A stretch of DNA of 56,578 bases from TMED26 sp042088965 (GTDB lineage: Bacteria > Pseudomonadota > Alphaproteobacteria > Thalassobaculales > Thalassobaculaceae): contig JBELLC010000002.1 in the NCBI GenBank assembly GCA_042088965.1, positions 1 through 56,578 of the forward strand, in the 5' to 3' direction. A program made the position numbers and the translations under genes. The notes under the pieces are model-generated. The model made no database searches, had not been told where the DNA came from, and saw nothing but the letters and a program-made list of their open reading frames with translations. Each line of letters starts with the position of its first letter. Within the stretch, counting starts at the first letter, position 1. This document shows, in pieces, positions 1-7,819 of this stretch.

Positions 1-139
1 CATCAACCAGGTGTTCAATCCGTTCACGGACATTCAAGCGTCCTGCATTATGCTGACGCGCGAGTTTTTCTTTCCCGCCCATCGCGTAGGCCAATGTTAG
101 CCGTTGCTTTAATTCTTCCAGTTCTGTTTCCCAGCTCAT
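1..139 (-). CDS. Acyl-CoA carboxylase carboxyltransferase (beta) subunit, N-terminal fragment
   Basis: Only the first 46 codons lie inside the window; the gene continues past the left edge. The translated start has a short charged helix followed by GGKEKLARQHNAGRLNVRER, the usual opening of propionyl-CoA/methylcrotonyl-CoA/acetyl-CoA carboxylase beta chains, in which it leads into the acyl-CoA-binding crotonase fold. The ATG at 139 has a GGGAG sequence a few bases upstream. It is the last visible gene of a leftward run (CinA-type protein, enoyl-CoA hydratase, exported protein, then this gene), 13 bases after the preceding stop, so it is probably cotranscribed. With an enoyl-CoA hydratase upstream, a role in acyl-CoA catabolism such as branched-chain acid breakdown is plausible. 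The substrate cannot be read from this fragment. Confidence 0.8.
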   Translation of the reverse strand, partial: MSWETELEELKQRLTLAYAMGGKEKLARQHNAGRLNVRERIEHLVD

Positions 140-152
140 TCCCAACTCCCGA

Positions 153-560
153 TTACCATGTTTCGTCTGGTATAATGTCTTCATCACAGCGCCGATAAAC
201 CAGCGGCGTATTCTCAATACTCCGCAGGTGCAGGCCCCCTATTGGATCAATTAAAAATGCTTGCGCCGGTGTGAATTGCCGTAAGGAACGGCCCGGTTCA
301 ATGTGCAGGCGATCACCCTCGAGGGAATAGATCGAATGATCAATGACTAAATTTCGCTGGCCAACCGATGTCCCAATTGCGGGCAGGACTTTAAAATACC
401 GTCCTTCTCGCAACACCATGACAGCTGTTCCTGCACACACCACCTGACGCGCCTTATTTTGCACCCCCCAAGTGCCGTCCAAATCAAAGGCCATTGCCCC
501 ATTGCCCCCCACCACAAAGGCAGCAGCAATCCCGCATATTGTGGCCCGCCAACCCATCAT
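153..560 (-). CDS. Small exported hypothetical protein
   Basis: A 135-residue protein whose first ~24 residues form a classic Sec signal peptide: an early Arg, a hydrophobic stretch IAAAFVVGG, and a cleavage-like AMA followed by FDLDGTW. The mature ~110 residues look like a compact beta-rich domain starting with a DGTW motif, as in several small periplasmic proteins. They include two cysteines (VVCAG and RRCDE) that could form a disulfide. I do not recognise a named family. The start overlaps the stop of the enoyl-CoA hydratase gene by ATGA (557-560), so translation is probably coupled. There are two adjacent ATG codons (MM). A periplasmic location is inferred from the signal peptide only. 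Confidence 0.7.
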   Translation of the reverse strand: MMGWRATICGIAAAFVVGGNGAMAFDLDGTWGVQNKARQVVCAGTAVMVLREGRYFKVLPAIGTSVGQRNLVIDHSIYSLEGDRLHIEPGRSLRQFTPAQAFLIDPIGGLHLRSIENTPLVYRRCDEDIIPDETW

Positions 561-1330
561 TTTTTTGCCATACGGGCCAAAATGGGAGCTAGATATTGGG
601 CCGGTTCATTGGTTGCAAAAGCCCCAGCAAAGGCCTCCACACCGGCCTCAATCGAGGCCTCTAAGGACAAGGTTTCCCAACGGCGCATCAACGCCTTTTG
701 ATCCCGCACCGCTTTGGGTGCCGCATGGCGCAGGGCGTCGGTGGTTTTCGCGACGGTCGAAGACAAGGCATCCGGGGCGACAAGAAACTCTGAAAAGCCC
801 CAAGCTTGGGCGGTCGCTGCGTCAATATTTTCACCTGTCAGCAGCAACCATGATGTCCGCCCCCAGCCCAGCAACCGCGGTAACAAAGCTGCCTCGATAA
901 CAGATGGAATGCCAAGTTTTGTTTCAGGCATTCCAAAGACTGCCCGTGAGCTGATGATACGGATATCACAGGCGGCGACAAACTCCATCCCAGCGCCAAT
1001 GCAATAGCCATCGACGACAGCAATCACTGGCACAGGCAAATCCCGATAGGCCGCAATCATCTCATGGAGGCCACGAATAAAAGCCTCACCCTCGGCGGGG
1101 GATTTCAGATGGCTTAATTCATTCACATCCGCGCCGCCGATAAAGGCGGTATCGCTGGCGCTTTCAACAACCACAGCACGCAAATCTGTGTGCGTTTTCA
1201 GATCCAATGCCACATCGCGGATTTCGGCCGCAAACACCGCTGACAAGGCATTCAGTTTGGCCACCCGATTTAAGATCACATGCGCCACAGGTGCCGTCTC
1301 GCCGCGAATATCAACTTTTACCAAACTCAT
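557..1330 (-). CDS. Enoyl-CoA hydratase/isomerase family protein
   Basis: A 257-residue crotonase-fold protein. Visible landmarks are the oxyanion-hole segment AFIGGADVNEL near residue 62, the second oxyanion element YCIGAGMEFVAACDIR near residue 110, and FGMPETKLGIP near residue 133, which carries the Glu normally used for water addition. The usual GGTQRL after that motif is replaced by a different sequence (SVIEAALLPRLLG), so the exact reaction, hydratase or isomerase/hydrolase, is open. Length is normal for the family. It sits between the CinA-type gene and the exported protein with 4-base ATGA overlaps on both sides, so it is the middle of a translationally coupled operon, with a carboxylase beta subunit further downstream. 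Cytosolic. Confidence 0.88.
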   Translation of the reverse strand: MSLVKVDIRGETAPVAHVILNRVAKLNALSAVFAAEIRDVALDLKTHTDLRAVVVESASDTAFIGGADVNELSHLKSPAEGEAFIRGLHEMIAAYRDLPVPVIAVVDGYCIGAGMEFVAACDIRIISSRAVFGMPETKLGIPSVIEAALLPRLLGWGRTSWLLLTGENIDAATAQAWGFSEFLVAPDALSSTVAKTTDALRHAAPKAVRDQKALMRRWETLSLEASIEAGVEAFAGAFATNEPAQYLAPILARMAKK

Positions 1331-2157
1331 GACCCGTCTGCCTCGGACGTCGCGGCAGCCGCTTCAATCACATCTTCTGGCTCCACCCCATGGGCGCGGA
1401 CCAGATCGCGCACCTCATCACCGGCCAGTGCCAAAGCCGCAACGTCAAAGCCACGCAACACCAGGTTCGTGCCGATTTGGCCCATCCGAAAGAATGGATA
1501 ACTGCCGATGTCGATATCTGGGTAGCGGTCCTGTATCGCTTGCAAGCCAGCGGCCACAACCCCCTCACCCAAGGGACACAGAATTGATACAGCGGTTTTT
1601 TTAGCGCCGCCACTGAGCGTTTGCCGCAATTCATCAAACATGCCCTGCATGATCCGTGGCACCCCCGCCATGACATAGACATTTTCAATACGGAATCCGG
1701 GCGCCACCGACACCGGATTATCAATCAGCTCGGCCCCCACAGGAATATTGGCCATGCGCTGGCGCATTTCATTAAATTCAACGCCGGTTTTCTGGTAATG
1801 CGCTGTCAGCCGGCGCATGGCTTCGGGATGGCGGATGACCTCGGCACCAAAAGCCTTGGCGATACAGGCACAGGTAATATCATCATGGGTTGGGCCAATG
1901 CCGCCAGTTGTGAAAACATAATTATACCGGGCGCTTAACGCTTGCACGGCGGTGATAATATCGGTCTCATCATCGCGGACCACCCGGCATTCGCTCATTT
2001 GAATGCCGATTTCATTGAGATTTTCGCCAAGAAAAGCCAGATTGGCATCCTTGGTACGCCCCGATAAAATCTCATTACCAATGATCAACAGGGCTGCTGT
2101 TACCAGTTTTGGTGGCGATTCTGGCTGGTCTGGGGTGGCGGATTTAGATGCGGTCAT
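1327..2157 (-). CDS. CinA-type molybdopterin-binding (MoCF) domain protein
   Basis: A 276-residue protein with the MoaB/MogA-like MoCF fold found at the N-terminus of CinA. Residues 20-40 carry AALLIIGNEILSGRTKD, and residues 85-97 carry the signature TTGGIGPTHDDIT. The C-terminal nicotinamide-nucleotide amidase domain of full CinA is absent, which fits the stand-alone CinA-N class common in Alphaproteobacteria. Members have been linked to ADP-ribose or nucleotide pyrophosphatase activity and to molybdopterin binding. I cannot decide between these from sequence alone. It is the first gene of the leftward operon, its stop overlapping the enoyl-CoA hydratase start by 4 bases. The 152-base gap to sfsA (2158-2309) must contain its promoter. 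Confidence 0.85.
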   Translation of the reverse strand: MTASKSATPDQPESPPKLVTAALLIIGNEILSGRTKDANLAFLGENLNEIGIQMSECRVVRDDETDIITAVQALSARYNYVFTTGGIGPTHDDITCACIAKAFGAEVIRHPEAMRRLTAHYQKTGVEFNEMRQRMANIPVGAELIDNPVSVAPGFRIENVYVMAGVPRIMQGMFDELRQTLSGGAKKTAVSILCPLGEGVVAAGLQAIQDRYPDIDIGSYPFFRMGQIGTNLVLRGFDVAALALAGDEVRDLVRAHGVEPEDVIEAAAATSEADGS

Positions 2158-2199
2158 GATCAGCTACACACTATAAAAAGGGGTGATGGAACGCTGCGG

Positions 2200-2216
2200 A
2201 AACGCCTTAAGCGTTT
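2200..2216. other. 6-bp inverted repeat in the cinA-type/sfsA divergent region
   Basis: AAACGC (2200-2205), a 5-base spacer CTTAA, and GCGTTT (2211-2216) form a perfect inverted repeat in the 152-base divergent intergenic region. It could be an operator half-site pair or chance. The only other notable content here is AT-rich sequence around 2229-2250 that may include -10 boxes. Confidence 0.3.
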
Positions 2217-2309
2217 ACCACACCGATGGGATATAAGACTTTAATTATAGACGTGATTTTTTCCCCCTGCCAATAGCTGGTGATGATCGACTAAGATGGA
2301 TGGAACGCT

Positions 2310-3035
2310 TTGAAACTGCCAAACCCCCTTTACCGCGGCCGCCTGGTCAAACGCTATAAGCGATTTTTAGCCGATGTGGTTCTAGATGATGGCACTGCCT
2401 TGACCGCTCATTGCCCCAACCCTGGGGCAATGACGGGTGTTGCAGCACCTGGGTCGATTGTTTGGCTATCAAAATCAGATAACCCAAAACGCAAGCTTGC
2501 CTTCACCTTTGAACTGATTGAAGTCGACGGCCAGTTGGTCGGCGTCAACACCAATCACCCAAACGCCGTTGTCACAGAAGCTGTCATCGCTGGGCAAATC
2601 CCAGAACTTGGTGGCTATGGCGCACACCGCCGGGAAGTGAAATATGGTGAGAATTCGCGTATTGACTTATTGCTCTCGGATCCAGATCGCGGCCTGTGTT
2701 ATGTGGAGGTGAAAAACGTTCACTTAAAACGTCAGCGCGGGCTTTATCCCGGCGCCGCCGAATTTCCTGATTCCGTTACCAAACGCGGCGCCAAGCATTT
2801 GGCAGAATTGGCGGCGATGGTGGCCGCCGGTCACCGCGCTGTGTCGGTTTATCTGGTTCAACGCATGGATTGTGATGGCTTCAGCCTCGCAGATGACATT
2901 GACCCCGCCTATGCTGCGGCCTTTAAGCACGCGGCCATGCACGGGGTTGAAACTTTAGTCCTCACAGCCAAAATCACCACCGACGAGATTACCGTCGATG
3001 GCCGCTTGCCCCTTGTTGGCGCGGCTTTGCATTGA
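2310..3035 (+). CDS. sfsA: SfsA family protein (sugar fermentation stimulation protein homolog)
   Basis: A 241-residue SfsA homolog. Family landmarks are HCPNPGAMTG near residue 35, VGVNTNHPNAVV near residue 78, and the RIDLLLSD...CYVEVKNVHLKR segment near residues 117-138, which resembles a PD-(D/E)xK nuclease core. E. coli SfsA binds DNA and affects maltose metabolism; the molecular role in this group is not settled. The start is a TTG at 2310. The two nearby ATGs (2296, 2300) are out of frame, and an in-frame TAA at 2292 leaves no other initiation codon. It is followed 53 bases later by map, an arrangement seen in other Alphaproteobacteria, and the two are likely cotranscribed. Confidence 0.92.
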   Translation: MKLPNPLYRGRLVKRYKRFLADVVLDDGTALTAHCPNPGAMTGVAAPGSIVWLSKSDNPKRKLAFTFELIEVDGQLVGVNTNHPNAVVTEAVIAGQIPELGGYGAHRREVKYGENSRIDLLLSDPDRGLCYVEVKNVHLKRQRGLYPGAAEFPDSVTKRGAKHLAELAAMVAAGHRAVSVYLVQRMDCDGFSLADDIDPAYAAAFKHAAMHGVETLVLTAKITTDEITVDGRLPLVGAALH

Positions 3036-3088
3036 CGCTTGCGCGTAACAGCGCGATAAGATGGCAGAAACTTAAGGTAGCTTCGCTT

Positions 3089-3901
3089 ATGGAACAGCCC
3101 CTCACACCAGAAGAACGACAAATTGAGATTCACCCAGAATCAGGTTTTGACGGCATGCGCAAAGCAGGTCGGCTGGCGGCTGAAACGCTGGATTTCATCA
3201 CCCCGCATGTACGCCCTGGGGTCAGCACTGATGATTTAGATCGGCTGTGCGCACGCTTCATTGAAGAGCGCGGCGGCATCTCAGCGCCGTTAGGTTATAA
3301 AGGTTTTCCGAAATCAATTTGCACCTCTGTAAACCATGTGGTCTGCCATGGTATTCCCGATGCCGGCAAGCGCCTGAAAGACGGCGATATCATTAACATT
3401 GACGTTACCCCAACGGTGAATGGTTGGCATGGTGACAGCAGCCGGATGTTCGCTGTGGGCGATGTTGGCGTGAAAGCCCGGCGCCTGATCGACGTTACCT
3501 ATGAGGCCATGATGCGCGGCATTGCCGCTGCCAAACCAGGGGCAACCCTTGGCGATGTTGGCTATGCGATCCAGAGTTTTGTCGAGGAAAACAGGTTTTC
3601 TGTGGTGCGCGATTTTTGCGGCCATGGCCTGGGGCAGATTTTCCACACGGCCCCAAGCGTGCTGCACTATGGCACGCCCAACAGCGGGGTCAGATTGCGC
3701 CCGGGAATGTTTTTCACCATTGAGCCGATGGTCAATGCTGGGAAATTCCCAGTGAAAATGCTCGATGACGGCTGGACGGCGGTGACCCGTGACCGCTCCC
3801 TTTCCGCACAGTTTGAGCATTCCCTTGCGATCACAGAAGATGGTAACGAGATTTTTACGCTATCGCCTGCTGGTTTTGATAAACCGCCTTATGCCGTTTA
3901 A
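3089..3901 (+). CDS. map: Methionine aminopeptidase type I
   Basis: Removes the initiator Met from nascent proteins in the cytosol. From the ATG at 3089 it is 270 residues. All five metal ligands of the pita-bread fold are visible: D105 (NIDVT), D116 (HGDSS), H179 (GHGLG), E212 (TIEPM) and E243 (FEHSL). H87 in NHVVCHGIPD is the substrate-contacting His. The reading frame is open back to a TTG at 3032 that overlaps the sfsA stop, but AAGGTAG precedes 3089 at normal spacing and the extra 19 residues look non-homologous, so 3089 is preferred. Probably cotranscribed with sfsA. Confidence 0.95.
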   Translation: MEQPLTPEERQIEIHPESGFDGMRKAGRLAAETLDFITPHVRPGVSTDDLDRLCARFIEERGGISAPLGYKGFPKSICTSVNHVVCHGIPDAGKRLKDGDIINIDVTPTVNGWHGDSSRMFAVGDVGVKARRLIDVTYEAMMRGIAAAKPGATLGDVGYAIQSFVEENRFSVVRDFCGHGLGQIFHTAPSVLHYGTPNSGVRLRPGMFFTIEPMVNAGKFPVKMLDDGWTAVTRDRSLSAQFEHSLAITEDGNEIFTLSPAGFDKPPYAV

Positions 3902-3981
3902 CGCCGCCGGGCAAGCCGCTTAAGAACCAGGGCAAGATCATAACCACAAGCACCACAGTAAGACCCAGACCGGCGTCCCAT
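3898..3981 (-). CDS. Possible 27-residue CxxC mini-protein
   Basis: Between the convergent map and aroE-like genes, the minus strand has an ATG at 3981 leading to a 27-codon frame ending in TAA at 3898-3900. It encodes a basic peptide with GSYCGACGYDL near the start, a CxxC that could hold half of a zinc ribbon, and a KRLARRR C-terminus. It overlaps the map stop by four bases. No Shine-Dalgarno sequence precedes it, and the stretch could equally be a downstream UTR of the aroE-like gene. The composition (paired Cys, cluster of Arg at the end) is the only argument for it. Confidence 0.2.
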   Translation of the reverse strand: MGRRSGSYCGACGYDLALVLKRLARRR

Positions 3982-4024
3982 GACTGAAATCTGATTGTTC
4001 CCGGCAATGGCCAGCCGGCCTAAT

Positions 4025-4858
4025 CTAGGCGGCGGTAAGAAGACGACGAATTTCCTTTATGGCAATTTTTTGACCCGTAAACAATTCGAAGGCATCAATA
4101 CCTTGATGCAAAAACAGCTCATATCCCGATAAAATTTCGGCTCCTGCCGCCGCAGCGTGGCTTAAAAATAGCGTATCAACAGGCGTATAAATAGCGTCAA
4201 AGGCCCATGTCGGCTGACCGAACACCTCAGCTGGCAGGGGGCAGCCGGGATGATGGTGCATGCCCACTGGCGTGGCATTCACCAAGCCATCCGCTCCCTG
4301 GGTTGCCTGCCCAAGATCATGGCACGCGATCACAGAGCATGGGGCATCGCCCAAATCAGCCGCAACGCGTTCTGCCACCGGCAAATCACGATCATATATC
4401 CGCAGCTCAGAGGCCCCAAGTTGGCATAGACCAGCGGCAATCGGGCGACCAACACCGCCCGCCCCAATGATGGCGACCCGCCCAGGCTTGACCTGGCCAA
4501 AGCGCGCCTGATAAGCGGCCATAAACCCGCTCCAATCGGTATTATGACCTGTCAGGGTGCCGTCTTGGGAAAATAAAATGGTGTTGACCGCACCAATCAT
4601 CGCCACCCCATCACCAAATGCGCTGACCTGTTGGCGGGCCACTGTCTTAAAAGGGTGGGTGACGTTCACGCCGGTGTAGCCTGCATCTCTCAAGCGATAC
4701 AAACACGCCATAAAGGCGTCTGCACCCCGAACATCAAACAACTCATAACTGACCGAGAGGCCCATGAAGGCGCCGCTTAACTGATGCAAACGCGGCGCAG
4801 ATGAACGGCCAATCTCGTGGCCAATCAGGCCCAGCTGAATCATCGAATGGGCAATCAC
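4025..4858 (-). CDS. AroE-family shikimate/quinate dehydrogenase
   Basis: A 277-residue shikimate dehydrogenase family protein. The substrate-binding domain has the catalytic Lys in GVNVTHPFK (K71), GAVNT (N92) and GHNTDWSGF (D108). The nucleotide domain has GAGGVG at 132-137, then VNATPVGM and DAIYTPVDT, and closes with FLHQGIDAFELFTG. After the second beta strand the sequence is RIYDRD (D156), not the NRT of NADP-dependent biosynthetic AroE. An acid at that place is the pattern of NAD-using quinate/shikimate dehydrogenases such as the Corynebacterium enzyme. The N-terminal GHEIGRSSAPRLHQ also resembles that branch. The start overlaps the Wzt-like gene stop by ATGA, so it is coupled to an exporter ATPase rather than to aro genes. 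Catabolic use of quinate/shikimate is an inference; biosynthesis is the alternative. Confidence 0.85.
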   Translation of the reverse strand: MIAHSMIQLGLIGHEIGRSSAPRLHQLSGAFMGLSVSYELFDVRGADAFMACLYRLRDAGYTGVNVTHPFKTVARQQVSAFGDGVAMIGAVNTILFSQDGTLTGHNTDWSGFMAAYQARFGQVKPGRVAIIGAGGVGRPIAAGLCQLGASELRIYDRDLPVAERVAADLGDAPCSVIACHDLGQATQGADGLVNATPVGMHHHPGCPLPAEVFGQPTWAFDAIYTPVDTLFLSHAAAAGAEILSGYELFLHQGIDAFELFTGQKIAIKEIRRLLTAA

Positions 4859-6291
4859 GGGCCGGTCGTTTGGCGCTGTAGATCAATGTTAGCTGTAAGC
4901 CCCAAATCAACAACTCCTTCAGCTTGTGCCGAGTCTTCTGCCACCCGAAAAATATCCGCATCAACAATCCGGTGCAAGTAAACCCGATCATCATTACGCG
5001 CTGCTGTCACCGCAACATTGAAAAAATAAGTGCCTTCATTCAACCGACACTCAAAGCCAAAACGAGCGCTACCCTTGGTTCCTTGATCGACAACCTCGCT
5101 TTGAAATTCGACACTGTCGGTGATCATCCCTGCCAAGCCATAACCACTGACCATTTTAATCACCACTTGAAAAGATACCCAATGGGCGTCGTCCGTAAAA
5201 TCAATATCATAGCAAATACTGTAGCGCCGTCCCCGAACCAAGACATTGCAGGGCTCTCCAGCACTGTCCACAAGCCGAACGTTATGAATGACCGCGCCAT
5301 TTTCGGCGTAGACAACCTGGCTGGCTGATTGCATTTCCGGCAAAAACCCTGCCAGCCCCCGATCGGCCTCAGCCACATCGCCAACCGCACCAGCATCGCC
5401 GACATCGCTTCTGTCGCTCGGGTCAGGCGAGACCGCTGCCGGTTTTTGCCGCTTAAGAACAGCGTCTGGATCGTCAACAATGCGCGCCCTAAGCGCATCC
5501 CGCTCAGCCTCTGGGGCGTATAAGACCCGTTGATATAAGGTCAGCGCATCGCGCGGGTTGCCAAAATACAATTGCCTGCCCTGGTCCAGCAAAAGCGCCC
5601 GATCACAGAGCTGCAAAATGGTGCCAGGATGATGGGTAACGAATAAAAGGGTCCCGCCATTGCCGCGAAATCGTTCTAACCGGGCAAAGCATTTACGTTG
5701 AAAGGCTTCATCTCCGACAGAGAGGGCTTCGTCCACGATCAGCACATCGGGATCGACATTGATCGCCAGTGAAAATGCCAAGCGCACAAACATGCCGCTG
5801 GAATAGGTTTTAACCGGCTGGTCGATATAAGCCCCAATCTCTGCAAAATTGACGATATCATCATAGCGCGCCAAAATTTCGTCACGTTTCAGGCCGGCAA
5901 CCGCAGCGGCCACAAAAATATTCTCCCGGCCGGTAAATTCTGGGTTAAAGCCTGCACCAAGTTCCAAAAGCGCTGCCAGACGGCCATGCACTTGAACGGA
6001 TCCTGCACTGGCTTGCAATGTGCCGGCAATGATTTGCAATAGGGTCGATTTACCTGACCCGTTGCGGCCCACAATACCAACTGTTTCACCACGATGGACC
6101 GTGATACCAACATGATCCAGTGCCACAAAACCATCATCTGGCACCGGCAGACTGCCGCCAAAGATCAATCGCAGACTGTTGGCAAAACCCAAGGTCGCCT
6201 GCTTCTGATATACTTTACGCACGCTGTCAGCGCTGACCAAAACATCGCTTGCCGCCAGCGGCGTCATTTCTTTGGCAGAATCTTGCATCAC
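4855..6291 (-). CDS. Polysaccharide export ABC transporter ATP-binding protein with Wzt-type C-terminal domain
   Basis: A 478-residue protein in two parts. Residues 50-290 are an ABC ATPase: Walker A GRNGSGKST (75-83), LELGAGFNPEFTGREN (typical of the KpsT/TagH/Wzt class), a signature YSSGM (163-167), Walker B LIVDEAL (184-190) and an H-loop His (220). After a charged linker, residues ~340-460 look like the beta-sandwich carbohydrate-binding domain found at the end of Wzt proteins, which recognise the capped end of an O-antigen chain. Such ATPases work with a Wzm-type permease, but none is in this window. The gene is divergent from the MmgE/PrpD gene and overlaps the aroE-like gene by 4 bases. 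It acts at the inner face of the cytoplasmic membrane. Confidence 0.87.
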   Translation of the reverse strand: MMQDSAKEMTPLAASDVLVSADSVRKVYQKQATLGFANSLRLIFGGSLPVPDDGFVALDHVGITVHRGETVGIVGRNGSGKSTLLQIIAGTLQASAGSVQVHGRLAALLELGAGFNPEFTGRENIFVAAAVAGLKRDEILARYDDIVNFAEIGAYIDQPVKTYSSGMFVRLAFSLAINVDPDVLIVDEALSVGDEAFQRKCFARLERFRGNGGTLLFVTHHPGTILQLCDRALLLDQGRQLYFGNPRDALTLYQRVLYAPEAERDALRARIVDDPDAVLKRQKPAAVSPDPSDRSDVGDAGAVGDVAEADRGLAGFLPEMQSASQVVYAENGAVIHNVRLVDSAGEPCNVLVRGRRYSICYDIDFTDDAHWVSFQVVIKMVSGYGLAGMITDSVEFQSEVVDQGTKGSARFGFECRLNEGTYFFNVAVTAARNDDRVYLHRIVDADIFRVAEDSAQAEGVVDLGLTANIDLQRQTTGP

Positions 6292-6333
6292 AATCCGTCA
6301 AAAGGTTTTGCCGTTTTTGCGCCGCTGCACAGG

Positions 6334-6361
6334 TTGATGCAAGTACTTTTCAATTTATCAT
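6334..6361 (+). promoter_or_regulatory. Candidate sigma-70 promoter for the MmgE/PrpD gene
   Basis: TTGATG (6334-6339), a 16-base spacer and TATCAT (6356-6361) match four and five of the six consensus bases. It would give a leader of about 80 bases to the ATG at 6448. Found by eye only. Confidence 0.35.
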
Positions 6362-6433
6362 CACCTGAGGTTATGCCGTAAAAACCAAGCATTGACCCGT
6401 TTGCCAGCTGCTTTACCATCAGCGAAGACGTCC

Positions 6434-6447
6434 TTGAGGAGCCTCAA
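6434..6447 (+). promoter_or_regulatory. Inverted repeat covering the ribosome-binding site of the MmgE/PrpD gene
   Basis: TTGAGG and CCTCAA abut the ATG at 6448 with only AG between them. As RNA, TTGAG-GAGC-CTCAA would be a 5-bp hairpin that buries part of the GAGGAG Shine-Dalgarno sequence (6436-6441). It could dampen translation, though the short stem is weak. Confidence 0.35.
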
Positions 6448-7818
6448 ATGAACATCGCCACGACCCAAACAGCCATCACCCAACTGGCGGCCGCTGCCAG
6501 TGACATCATGACAGCACGTCCAGCAGACCATGTGATCCATGCTGCCAAACGCTGCGTCATTGACTGGTATGCGACCACCCTGCCTGGCACCACTGACCGC
6601 CCGGCGATGTCCTTGCAAACAGGCCTGAGCGATGAGTTGGGACAGGGCCGCGCCTGGACCCTAAGCGGCCAGCGCGGCGCGGCGCGAACCGTTGCCCTGA
6701 TCAATGCCACCGCCTCACACACGGTTGAATTTGACGATATTTTCGCGCCGGCAATTTACCATCCTGGCAGCCCCACCATCGCTGCGGCCTTGGCAATGGC
6801 CGAAAGCCGAGGGGCCTCTGGATTGGCCTTTCTGCAAGCGATTATCGCAGGCTATGAAATCTCCACCCGGATTGGCGTTGCCCTTGGTCGCCCCCATTAC
6901 CGCTTTTGGCACAATACTGGCACTGTTGGCACCTTTGGCGCGGCGACGGCCGCAGGCCTGCTCGCGGGGCTAACGTCAAGCCAGCTTGCCCATGCACTGG
7001 CGATTGCCGCAACCATGGCTGCCGGCCTTCAGCAAGCCTTTCGCGGCGACACCCAAACCAAGCCTTTGCATGCCGGTCATGCAGCCGATGCTGGGATGGT
7101 TGCTGTCGCTCAAGCTGCGGGCGGCGTTAAAGGGGCGCTAGATATGCTGGAAGCACCAGCAGGTCTGGGGGCCGCGATGAGCGAGAACGTCGATTGGGCC
7201 GCCGCCCTCGCCGATCTCCATAGCCAGAAAAACATTACCCGCATGACGGTGAAAAATCACGGCTGCTGCGGGCATATCTTTCCAGCATTAGACGGCGCAC
7301 TTGCCCTGCAAGCCAGCCATGGCTTTGACGCAAAAGACGTCGCAACGATTGAGGTTGGCGGCTATTCAGCAACTGTTGACGTCACAGGCAATTACATCGC
7401 CGATAGCCCGCCCGCAGCAAAGTTCTGCCTGCCCTTTATTGTCGCGAGTGGCTTGGTGCATGGCAGCATCCGGCTGGACGCCTATGAACCGGCGCGTCTG
7501 ACAGACCCGGTCGTCCGTAGCTTGATGCAGCGGGTGACATTCCATTTAGACCCTGAAATCGATACATTATTTCCGCGCCAACGGGCCGCCAATGTGAAAA
7601 TCACCCTGACAGATGGCCGCCAGCTGACACATTTTCAGCCGCACCGAGTCGGCGATCCGGACCTGCCGTTAGACGACCGGCAGTTAGAAGCAAAATTCAC
7701 AGAACTGGCCAGTACAATCCTCGACAACGCCGCCAGCGATGCCCTATTGGCTGACTTATGGCAGCTTGAGAAACGTCCCAGCATGGCCCGCTCAGACGGC
7801 CCCTTTTCCAACGGGTGA
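6448..7818 (+). CDS. MmgE/PrpD family protein
   Basis: A 456-residue MmgE/PrpD protein. This superfamily contains 2-methylcitrate dehydratase (PrpD), cis-aconitate decarboxylase and iminodisuccinate epimerase. Landmarks are the helical N-terminal domain with VIDWYATTLPG, NATASHTVEFDDIFAPAIYH near residues 88-107, and TKPLHAGHAADAGMVA near residue 203, followed by the alpha/beta C-terminal domain. No prpB or prpC lies nearby, so 2-methylcitrate dehydratase is not supported by context and the substrate is unknown. GAGGAG lies six bases before the ATG, inside an inverted repeat. The gene stands alone between the divergent Wzt-like gene and the convergent DUF3126 gene. Confidence 0.88.
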   Translation: MNIATTQTAITQLAAAASDIMTARPADHVIHAAKRCVIDWYATTLPGTTDRPAMSLQTGLSDELGQGRAWTLSGQRGAARTVALINATASHTVEFDDIFAPAIYHPGSPTIAAALAMAESRGASGLAFLQAIIAGYEISTRIGVALGRPHYRFWHNTGTVGTFGAATAAGLLAGLTSSQLAHALAIAATMAAGLQQAFRGDTQTKPLHAGHAADAGMVAVAQAAGGVKGALDMLEAPAGLGAAMSENVDWAAALADLHSQKNITRMTVKNHGCCGHIFPALDGALALQASHGFDAKDVATIEVGGYSATVDVTGNYIADSPPAAKFCLPFIVASGLVHGSIRLDAYEPARLTDPVVRSLMQRVTFHLDPEIDTLFPRQRAANVKITLTDGRQLTHFQPHRVGDPDLPLDDRQLEAKFTELASTILDNAASDALLADLWQLEKRPSMARSDGPFSNG

Positions 7819-7819
7819 T

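Noticed and set aside
4025..6291. O-antigen gene cluster
   Set aside because: Only an ATPase is present; no permease, glycosyltransferase or sugar-modifying gene adjoins it.
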